Made by a program: the position numbers and the translations under genes. A DNA stretch of 13,208 nucleotides from Pseudomonadota bacterium (GTDB taxonomy: Bacteria; Pseudomonadota; Gammaproteobacteria; Burkholderiales; Thiobacillaceae): contig JAJYXA010000479.1 in the NCBI GenBank assembly GCA_021791235.1, forward strand, positions 1 through 13,208. Direction: 5' to 3'. Shown here in pieces: positions 1 to 5,721 of the stretch. The notes below the pieces were generated by a model that saw only the letters and a list, made by a program, of their open reading frames with translations, was not told where the DNA came from and searched no databases. Within the stretch, counting starts at the first letter, position 1; every line of letters starts with the position of its first letter.

Positions 1-1
1 C

Positions 2-196
2 GCTGGTGCCGATTTGCGGGTGATCCAGGAGCTGCTGGGTCATGCGTGCATCAGTACAACTCAGATATACACATTCGTTGCAACCAAGCGGTTAGTAACG
101 CTGCATTCCATGTTCCACCCCAGGAACAATGTCGGGGCATCCTCAAACGATCCTGGAGGAAATCGAACCCTGTTTCGGCCAACGAGACTGCGCTGA
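2..196 (+). CDS. XerD-like tyrosine recombinase, C-terminal fragment (5' end outside window)
   Basis: The open frame enters from the left edge. Its first ~42 residues match the C-terminus of XerC/XerD site-specific recombinases: [12 protein letters not shown], holding the catalytic box-II histidine, then STTQIYT, holding the tyrosine nucleophile, then an HPR terminus. These enzymes cut and rejoin DNA through a 3'-phosphotyrosine link; XerD resolves chromosome dimers at dif. Family members normally end a few residues after HPR (about position 127). Here the frame continues about 22 unrelated residues to a TGA at 194-196, suggesting the native stop was lost when foreign sequence joined here. 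Two positions differ from the usual text: Cys where Ser/Asp/Arg is common after LLGHA, and Phe where His is common in YTHVA. It could be chromosomal xerD or an integron/phage-type integrase; the fragment is too short to decide. Confidence 0.75.
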   Translation, partial: AGADLRVIQELLGHACISTTQIYTFVATKRLVTLHSMFHPRNNVGASSNDPGGNRTLFRPTRLR

Positions 197-292
197 TCTG
201 CTCTTGGAGGGCTTCCTGGGGAATTTGCCATGCTTGGGGGGGCTTCTTGTGTCTTTCCATCTGACACCTCCTTGGCTATTGTCGCCATTTAA
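128..292. other. Junction stretch between recombinase and Rhs remnants; possible IS transposase start on minus strand
   Basis: This stretch matches neither neighbour. On the minus strand a good Shine-Dalgarno (GGAGG, 6 nt before an ATG at 260) leads into MERHKKPPQAWQIPQEAL. That lysine-rich start followed by a W-x-IP motif resembles the first residues of IS5-type transposases. After about 25-30 residues the frame runs into sequence antisense to the recombinase, with no family likeness. A truncated IS 5' end is one reading; a random start is the other. The Rhs frame opens only after a TAA at 290-292, so the Rhs junction lies at about 290-300. Confidence 0.3.
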
Positions 293-1594
293 AAGCGTCC
301 GGAAAACACCTGCACCACCGACGAAACCCTCGGCTACGACATCTGGGACAACCGCAAGACCAAGACCGCCGCCGGCGCCACGCTCGCCTACGTCTACGAC
401 ACCGCCCACCGCGTCACCGGCATCACCGACTCCCGCCCGGGAATGAGCGCGGCCAAGACCCTGACCCACGACTGGAGCCCCGGCGGCCTGTTGAACAAAG
501 TCGAGGACAGCGACGGCCACCGCATCCGCAAAACCGTCTCCGGCACCGCAACGCACTCCCTCTACCAGGGCCCCGACCTCGCAGCCGAGTACGCCGGCTG
601 GACAAGCCCGCAGGCCGTCTACACTCACGGCCCCGCCTGAGACGACCCGCTCATCCGCACGACCGGCGCCACCGCCGGCCCCGACGCCCTCGCGCGCTAC
701 TACCACGCCGACGGCCTCTCCAGCGCCGTCGCCCTCTCCGGCAACGGCCAGACCCGCGTCAACGCCGTGCGCGAGCCCGGCGTCGCCTTCGCCGAAGGCA
801 GCGGCGGCAGCTACACCGTCGGCGGCGTCGCCAGCAACGTCAATACCCTGAAAGACGGCGACCGCTCGGCCGCCTCCGGCCACTGGACCGTCACCTCCGG
901 CAGGACGCTGGACATCGCCTTCGCCGGCACGCGCGAAATCGAGGAAGTCGTGCTCGTCGGCAACCCCGGCCTCACCAGCAACCCGCAGCCGAAGGAAACC
1001 GACACCTACGCCCCCGCCAGCAGCTTCGACGTCAGCACCTACACCGTGCAGACCTGGAGCGGCAGCGCCTGGGTGACGCAGGGCACGGTGAGCGGCAACA
1101 AGAACGTCATCCGCCACGTAAGCTTTGCTCCGGTGGCCACCACCAAGCTCAGGATCATCCTGGTGGACGATGCCAGCAACGGCCAGACCGCCAACGACAA
1201 TATGGTGAGCCTGGCCGAGGTCGAGGTCTACACCACCCCCGAAGGCGGCGGCACGCAGGTGCAGCGTCGACGCCTGGGGCAACAAGACCCAGACCGCGGG
1301 TGCGGCGATTCCGCAGTACGGCTATACCGGACGCGAGCCGGATGTGACAGGGCTGATCTATTACCGGGCGAGGTACTACGACCCGACCATAGGCAGGTTC
1401 ATCTCCAGAGATCCGGCGGGGATGCCGGATGGCATCAACCAGTATGCCTATGTGCGGAACAACCCGGTGAACTTCACCGATCCGCTGGGGCTGTATGCCA
1501 AACGCTACAATCCGAACAGCGCCACGCCCAAGATCAGCTATGCGCATTACTGCATGGTAACGCCCCGTATATGCATTGTTCACTTCAAACTTAA
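293..1594 (+). pseudogene. Rhs/YD-repeat protein remnant with discoidin-like insert; truncated, nonsense and frameshifted
   Basis: One frame from 293 carries YD-repeat text (AYVYDTAHRVTGITD, then LTHDWSPGGLLNKVEDSDGH). It is broken by TGA at 638-640 between VYTHGPA and DDPLIR and continues in the same frame with YYHADGLSSAVAL, the usual run-up to the Rhs core. Roughly 767-1240 encodes a beta-rich insert (FDVSTYTVQTWSGSAW, TTKLRIILVDDAS, LAEVEVYT) like an F5/8 type C (discoidin) carbohydrate-binding domain. Between about 1255 and 1266 the reading moves one frame: SVDAWGNKTQ onward lies in the next frame, which gives the Rhs core signature (GLIYYRARYYDPTIGRFISRDP, then NPVNFTDPLGLY, about 1347-1499). 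The tail after DPLGLY matches no toxin domain I recognise; its frame is open to 1655, through the cysN terminator. Rhs proteins are large exported shells with variable C-terminal toxins. This copy has no start, no exporter region and two lesions, so it is almost surely dead. Confidence 0.85.
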
Positions 1595-1620
1595 TCCGGC
1601 GGTCAACCGCCGGATTAAGT
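1589..1620 (-). terminator. Perfect 14-bp hairpin at the end of the cys operon
   Basis: ACTTAATCCGGCGG (1589-1602), a 4-nt loop and CCGCCGGATTAAGT (1607-1620) form a perfect stem. On the minus strand the GC-rich stem ends in ATTAAGTTTGAAG, a short T run typical of a modest intrinsic terminator. The cysN stop codon (TAA, 1617-1615) lies inside the upstream arm. Because the stem is symmetric it could also stop transcripts from the Rhs side. Confidence 0.75.
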
Positions 1621-2940
1621 ACGTTCTCTGCAGATCATGCCTGCCGCCACGGTAGCATTCGTGATGGGGTCAATGACGATGAATCCGCCGGTTGCACGGT
1701 TGTCCTCATAAGCGTCGCGCACCAAAGGCCATTGCGTCCTGATGGACACGCTGGCAATTTCATTCGTCTGGAGACCGCTTGCGTTGTCGTTGTGCTCCAA
1801 GGTGTTGACATCCACTTTGTAGTGCATCGCCTGGATCGTCGCTTTTATGGTGTGCGTAGTGTGTTTGATCAGATGGATATGCCCCGAGTCCATGGGCTTA
1901 TCGTCCAGCCAGCACAATATGGCTTCAAACTCCTTCTCGACCTGCGGACGATGGCTCTGGTATACGGCCGTTTCCTCGGACAGCCGATCGAGCCGGTGCA
2001 CGATCATGTCGCCGCGGCAGACATCGATATCGTCTTCGAGGGTGAGAATCACTGATTGCGGCGCGAAGGCTTCGGGGAGTTTCCTGTCATGGAAGGCGTA
2101 AATCTCCTTCACTTTCGATATCTGCCCGCCGGGCAGCACCGTAATATCATCGCCGACCCGGATGCAGCCCGATTCGATGCGCCCCATGTAGCCGCGGAAA
2201 TCGTGCAAGCCCGGCATTTGCGGCCGGCTGACAAATTGCACCGGAAATCGGAAGTCGCGCAGATTGAAGGTATCGGCGACCGCGATATTCTCCAGCAGAT
2301 ACAGCAACGTACTGCCCTGATACCAAGGCATGTTGTCACCCCTTTCAACCACCATATCGCCATGGAGTGACGACATCGGGATGAAGTGGAGATCGTGCGC
2401 GTCCAGCTTGGCGCAGAATTCGGTAAATTCGCTCTTGATCTGCTCAAACGCGGCTTCGGAATAGCCGACCAGATCCATCTTGTTGACCGCCACGACCAAA
2501 TGACGGATACCCAACAGGCTCGCGATGTAGGCGTGACGACGGGACTGGGTACGGACCCCTTTGCGCGCATCGATCAGGATCACCGCCAGGCTTGCCGTGC
2601 TGGCCCCCGTCACCATGTTGCGGGTGAATTGCTCATGGCCGGGCGTGTCGGCGATGATGAACTTGCGCTTGGGCGTGGCGAAATAGCGGTAGGCCACGTC
2701 GATGGTGATGCCCTGTTCACGCTCTGCCGTCAGCCCGTCGGTCAACAGCGCGAGGTCCACCCCTTCCATGCCTCGGCGGCGGGTGGCGCGCTCGATGGCA
2801 TCAAGCTGGTCCGCGAAAATAGCCTTGCTGTCATACAGCAGACGACCGATCAAGGTACTCTTGCCATCGTCCACGCTGCCTGCGGTGATGAACCGAAGCA
2901 GATTCGTCGGTGGAGCCAAGTTGATATCTTCAGTCGCCAT
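1615..2940 (-). CDS. cysN: Sulfate adenylyltransferase large (GTPase) subunit CysN
   Basis: The large subunit of ATP sulfurylase couples GTP hydrolysis to adenylation of sulfate to APS, together with CysD in the cytoplasm. The 441-residue protein has the full EF-Tu-like GTPase set: P-loop GSVDDGKS (residues 21-28), DTPGH (98-102), NKMD (153-156) and a G5-like SSLHGD near 199. Beta-barrel domains follow (PVQFVSRP...FRGYMGRIESG). It ends near residue 441 with no APS-kinase (CysC) extension, unlike NodQ/CysNC fusions. Its ATG overlaps the cysD stop by one base (TAATG), so translation is probably coupled. With an APS-type CysH upstream, no PAPS step is needed, which fits the missing CysC. It is the last gene of the operon, and its stop codon lies within the terminator stem. 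Confidence 0.97.
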   Translation of the reverse strand: MATEDINLAPPTNLLRFITAGSVDDGKSTLIGRLLYDSKAIFADQLDAIERATRRRGMEGVDLALLTDGLTAEREQGITIDVAYRYFATPKRKFIIADTPGHEQFTRNMVTGASTASLAVILIDARKGVRTQSRRHAYIASLLGIRHLVVAVNKMDLVGYSEAAFEQIKSEFTEFCAKLDAHDLHFIPMSSLHGDMVVERGDNMPWYQGSTLLYLLENIAVADTFNLRDFRFPVQFVSRPQMPGLHDFRGYMGRIESGCIRVGDDITVLPGGQISKVKEIYAFHDRKLPEAFAPQSVILTLEDDIDVCRGDMIVHRLDRLSEETAVYQSHRPQVEKEFEAILCWLDDKPMDSGHIHLIKHTTHTIKATIQAMHYKVDVNTLEHNDNASGLQTNEIASVSIRTQWPLVRDAYEDNRATGGFIVIDPITNATVAAGMICRERT

Positions 2941-3845
2941 TAAAAATACCCTTCTCTTTTACGTAATTCCATGGACGCCTCCGATGTCTGATCATCCATC
3001 CGGGTTGCGCCGCGCTCGGTGATAGCGGTCGCCGCAGTTTCCCGAATGATCTCTTCGATGCTTACCGCCTTCGACAACACCGGGCAGGTGCAACTCATGT
3101 CGCCCACCGTGCGGAAGCGTACCGAGCGCCTCTCTACGGTTTCGCCCGGCGCCGGCTGCACCAGGTATGAGACGGGGAGCCACTGGGCGCTGCGGCGAAT
3201 AACCTCGCGCTCGTGGGCAAAGTAAAGGCTGGGCACTTCAAGCGCTTCCCGTGCGATGTATTGCCAGACATCCATCTCAGTCCAATTGCTTATGGGAAAC
3301 ACCCGCATGTGCTCGCCGGGGTTGACGCGGGTGTTGTAGAGACTCCAAAGTTCGGGGCGCTGATTTCTGGGATCCCACTGGCCGAACTCGTCCCGGAACG
3401 AGAAAATGCGCTCTTTGGCGCGCGCTTTTTCTTCATCGCGCCGTGCGCCGCCCATGCAGGCATCAAAGCCAAATTCCGCAATCGTCTCCAGCAGCGTGAC
3501 GGACTGAAAGATATTGCGGCTCTGCGTTTCGCTCTTGAGCACGACAGTGCCCTTCTTGATGGAATCTTCCAGCGAACGCACGATCAGTCGCTCACCCAAT
3601 TCAACAGCACGCTTGTCGCGGAACGCGATCACCTCAGGGAAGTTGTGCCCGGTGTCGATGTGCACCAGCGGGAATGGGAAGCGTGCCGGACGGAACGCCT
3701 TCTCCGCCAGGCGCAGCATCACGATGGAATCCTTGCCGCCGGAAAAGAGCAGCGCGGGATTCCTACACTCCGCCGCGACCTCGCGCATGATGTGGATGGA
3801 TTCGCTTTCCAGCGCGTCCAGATGGGTAAAGGTATGGTTGTTCAT
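2940..3845 (-). CDS. cysD: Sulfate adenylyltransferase small subunit CysD
   Basis: This 301-residue protein is the catalytic ATP-sulfurylase subunit (ATP + sulfate to APS + PPi), partner of CysN. It has the PP-loop motif SGGKDS at residues 35-40, the HIDTGHNFPEVIAFRD segment, GGARRDEEKARAKER, and the conserved end ELRKREGYF. The length is normal for the family. The ATG at 3845 gives the usual N-terminus (MNNHTFTHLDALESE); a weak purine-rich GAGAAAG lies about 10 nt upstream. The same frame stays open a further 163 codons upstream to 4334, but those residues are not CysD-like and cross an intergenic hairpin element, so the short start is chosen. About 200 bp separate it from the preceding gene, unlike the tight spacing elsewhere in the operon. 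Confidence 0.97.
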   Translation of the reverse strand: MNNHTFTHLDALESESIHIMREVAAECRNPALLFSGGKDSIVMLRLAEKAFRPARFPFPLVHIDTGHNFPEVIAFRDKRAVELGERLIVRSLEDSIKKGTVVLKSETQSRNIFQSVTLLETIAEFGFDACMGGARRDEEKARAKERIFSFRDEFGQWDPRNQRPELWSLYNTRVNPGEHMRVFPISNWTEMDVWQYIAREALEVPSLYFAHEREVIRRSAQWLPVSYLVQPAPGETVERRSVRFRTVGDMSCTCPVLSKAVSIEEIIRETAATAITERGATRMDDQTSEASMELRKREGYF

Positions 3846-3879
3846 AATTACGTACTTTCTCTTTAAACAAATGAGCATG

Positions 3880-3917
3880 CAGGGTGCGCCATGCGCACCC
3901 TGGTGCGTGGAACGCAC
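3880..3917. repeat. Double-hairpin, REP-like intergenic element upstream of cysD
   Basis: Two adjacent perfect hairpins occur here. CAGGGTGCGC-CAT-GCGCACCCTG (3880-3902) has a 10-bp stem and 3-nt loop. GTGCGT-GGA-ACGCAC (3903-3917) has a 6-bp stem. The shared GGTGCG/CGCACC text suggests a dispersed palindromic repeat of the REP/BIME type rather than a protein-binding operator. Neither stem has a T run on either side. Sitting inside the operon, it may stabilise or pause the mRNA before cysD. Only one copy of the element is visible in this window, so the repeat status is inferred. Confidence 0.55.
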
Positions 3918-4042
3918 GCTACTAAAACCAAGCACAAAACCAAGGGGGCCCTTTTTGTTCGCGCCCATGATCCTGCGCTGCAGGATGGCGCCGAGCATTT
4001 CCACATTGTCCAGCTCATGCTCCCGCACGGCGTGCAGGAACA

Positions 4043-4408
4043 TCACGGCATTGAAGTCATCGAACTGGTTTTCGAACCGGTATCCCGCAAAGCCGCAACC
4101 CCGTCTGGCCTGGAAACATCCCTGACAGCCCCTCCAAGGCACCGGGCCAACAGATCGTTGCCGGCAGCAAAATCCATCAGAAAACGGAACGCGCCCGGAT
4201 CGCTTTTCAAGAGGCTGCCATCCACCAGTAATCCGCGTATCCCGTCGACGACGACCGGCCTGACGCAGGGGGAATATTTCAACAGCCTGTCCTTGCCGAA
4301 AGTTGAAAACCACCCAGCCAGCCTGTCGACCCAATCACCAGGCCGGAAAGTACGTCCCGAGCGTGTCACACCGAGAATGAGCACGGCATTGCACAAATTA
4401 TTCGCCAT
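4043..4408 (-). CDS. DUF3579-like small protein, C-terminus possibly frame-disrupted
   Basis: The first ~87 of 121 residues resemble the uncharacterised DUF3579 family as I recall it: ILGVTRSGRTFRPGDWVDRLAG (residues 11-32 region), LKYSPCVRPVVVDGIRGLLVD, then a helical FRFLMDFAAGNDLL. No function is known. The ATG at 4408 is chosen; a GTG at 4423 is also in frame and neither has a clear Shine-Dalgarno. The gene begins 24 nt after the double-TusA stop codon. After residue ~87 the sequence becomes basic and non-family-like and ends at 4043. Meanwhile an adjacent frame over 3951-4130 (minus) shows protein-like text (GCQGCF, then FDDFNAVMFLHAVREHELDN) with high third-position GC. A frameshift inside the gene, or a second overlapping small gene, are both possible. 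Confidence 0.6.
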   Translation of the reverse strand: MANNLCNAVLILGVTRSGRTFRPGDWVDRLAGWFSTFGKDRLLKYSPCVRPVVVDGIRGLLVDGSLLKSDPGAFRFLMDFAAGNDLLARCLGGAVRDVSRPDGVAALRDTGSKTSSMTSMP

Positions 4409-4432
4409 GCCAGGCCGCCACAAACCGTTCGC

Positions 4433-4930
4433 TCATCGCCCTGGTCCCCTGCGGATGAAGAAGGACCATACGCCCGGCCCAGTTTCCTGGGTGTCCAGCA
4501 ACACGTTCCCGGTCGCGGCGCACCAAGTGCCGACTTCGTCCCTGGCAGACGGGCAAGTGCTGACCAGTTTCATGATCTGCCCCTGGGACATGGTGTTGAA
4601 AATCCTCTTCGCTTCGATCACCGGACCGGGGCAAACCAGGCCCGTCACGTCCAGAGTCACGTTGGGCGCGATCGCCGCCTTTTTTCCCTTGCGCACGTAA
4701 TATTCGGTCGCGCCGCCGGGCTGCTTCTCGGAGTGGACGACCTCGTTTCCCGTCGCCTTCGCCCAGGAAAACAGGTCATCCCGCGTGCCGGAGCAATCTG
4801 ATTTCAACAGCAACACCTCGCCGGTTTTCATGTCCTCCAGTACACGTTTCGCGCCCAGCAAGGGATGGGGGCAAACCAGCCCCGTCATATCCACGACGAT
4901 ATTTGGTTTGATCAGAGTTTCGATTTCCAT
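4433..4930 (-). CDS. Tandem double-TusA (SirA-like) sulfur-carrier protein
   Basis: The 165-residue protein consists of two TusA domains in tandem. Each carries the signature TGLVCPxP: Cys20 (DMTGLVCPHPLL) and Cys100 (DVTGLVCPGPVI), exactly 80 residues apart. A second cysteine also repeats at that spacing (Cys46 and Cys126). TusA-family proteins carry sulfur as a persulfide on the first cysteine and pass it between sulfurtransferases; in sulfur oxidisers TusA also binds thiosulfate/sulfite equivalents. Both active cysteines are intact. A strong ribosome site (GAAGGAGA) lies about 9 nt before the ATG. It sits between cysH and cysD in an assimilatory operon, suggesting it carries a sulfur intermediate in or out of the sulfite/sulfide steps. 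No membrane segment or signal peptide is seen. The precise partner is unknown. Confidence 0.88.
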   Translation of the reverse strand: MEIETLIKPNIVVDMTGLVCPHPLLGAKRVLEDMKTGEVLLLKSDCSGTRDDLFSWAKATGNEVVHSEKQPGGATEYYVRKGKKAAIAPNVTLDVTGLVCPGPVIEAKRIFNTMSQGQIMKLVSTCPSARDEVGTWCAATGNVLLDTQETGPGVWSFFIRRGPGR

Positions 4931-5002
4931 GTCCGCCTATCTCCTTCAATCATGTCTCTATTAGCGGCCGCCATCGTCGATTCCGACGGACGAACCATCA
5001 CA

Positions 5003-5017
5003 GCCGCGCTCCGCGGC
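5003..5017. other. Short GC hairpin downstream of cysH
   Basis: GCCGCG-CTC-CGCGGC is a perfect 6-bp stem with a 3-nt loop, 6 nt past the cysH stop codon in the 92-bp gap before the double-TusA gene. There is no T run, so it is not a standard terminator. It may protect or attenuate the upstream part of the message. Confidence 0.4.
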
Positions 5018-5022
5018 AACAG

Positions 5023-5721
5023 TCAGGCAACTTTCTTCTTTGCCGCCACAACATGTAATCCGCATTCCTTGGTCGCAGGCGATTCCCACCACCAGCGTCC
5101 CGCACGCACATCCTCCCCGAACGCGACAGCACGCGTGCACGGGGCGCAGCCGATACTCGGAAATCCCTGGTCGTGCAACTCGTTGTAGGGCACGTCAAAT
5201 TGATAGAGATAGGCCCACACATCCGCATGCTTCCACTCCGCCAAGGGGTTGAACTTGTGCAACCGATGATCCGCATCCCATTCGGAGAGGAGCAACTCCG
5301 TGCGTGTTGCGGCCTGTTGCCGACGCAACCCGGTAAGCCAGGCCTTCTTCCCCCGGAGGGCGCGCCGCAGGGGCTCCACCTTGCGGATCTGGCAGCAAGC
5401 CTTGCGCTGCTCGACGCTCTCGTAAAAACCATTGGGGCCGTGTCGGCGGGTATAGTGCTCGACCGCCAAATCCTCAGGAAAATAGATACGCAGAGGCGCT
5501 TTGTAATGGCTGATGAGTTGATGCACGAGCCGGTGGGTTTCTTCCGGCAGACGTCCCGTGTCGAGGCTGAAAATCTCGATTCCGGGCGCGTGCTTGACGA
5601 TCAGATCGGTCAGCACCATGTCTTCCGCCCCCAGGCTGTTGGCAAACGCGGCGGGTGCGTAGTCGCGTTCGATGCTTTTCAAAAGCGCAACAACTTCTTC
5701 GATTTTTTGCTCCAAACTCAT
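5023..5721 (-). CDS. cysH: Adenylylsulfate (APS) reductase, [4Fe-4S] type CysH
   Basis: It reduces APS to sulfite and AMP using thioredoxin or glutathione-type reductants. The 232-residue protein has the PP-loop-related N-terminus (FANSLGAEDMVLTDL), SLDTGRLPEET, and the paired cysteines that separate APS reductases from PAPS reductases: Cys109-Cys110 (KACCQIRKV) and Cys192/Cys195 (GCAPCTR), ligands of a [4Fe-4S] cluster. The catalytic Cys220 lies in KECGLH near the C-terminus. The ATG at 5721 overlaps the sulfite reductase stop by 4 bases (ATGA) and has an excellent AAGGAGG site about 10 nt upstream, so the longer in-frame extension inside the upstream gene is rejected. Assignment as an APS rather than PAPS enzyme rests on the cysteine motif and fits the absence of CysC. 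Confidence 0.96.
   Translation of the reverse strand: MSLEQKIEEVVALLKSIERDYAPAAFANSLGAEDMVLTDLIVKHAPGIEIFSLDTGRLPEETHRLVHQLISHYKAPLRIYFPEDLAVEHYTRRHGPNGFYESVEQRKACCQIRKVEPLRRALRGKKAWLTGLRRQQAATRTELLLSEWDADHRLHKFNPLAEWKHADVWAYLYQFDVPYNELHDQGFPSIGCAPCTRAVAFGEDVRAGRWWWESPATKECGLHVVAAKKKVA

Noticed and set aside
143..1285. Long minus-strand open frame (380 codons) opposite the Rhs remnant
   Set aside because: The composition is Gly/Ala/Val-rich with no recognisable motifs, and it mirrors the GC-rich Rhs frame. It also runs across the junctions of unrelated segments.
3846..4334. N-terminal extension of CysD by 163 codons
   Set aside because: The frame is open, but the residues are not CysD-like and cross the hairpin element. 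The internal ATG at 3845 gives a normal-length CysD.
4398..4436. Tiny ATGA-coupled frame (MSERFVAAWHGE) after the double-TusA gene
   Set aside because: The ATG overlaps the TusA stop as a coupled start would, but only 12 residues follow before a stop and no family is recognisable. It is noted only because it could re-start ribosomes for the next gene.
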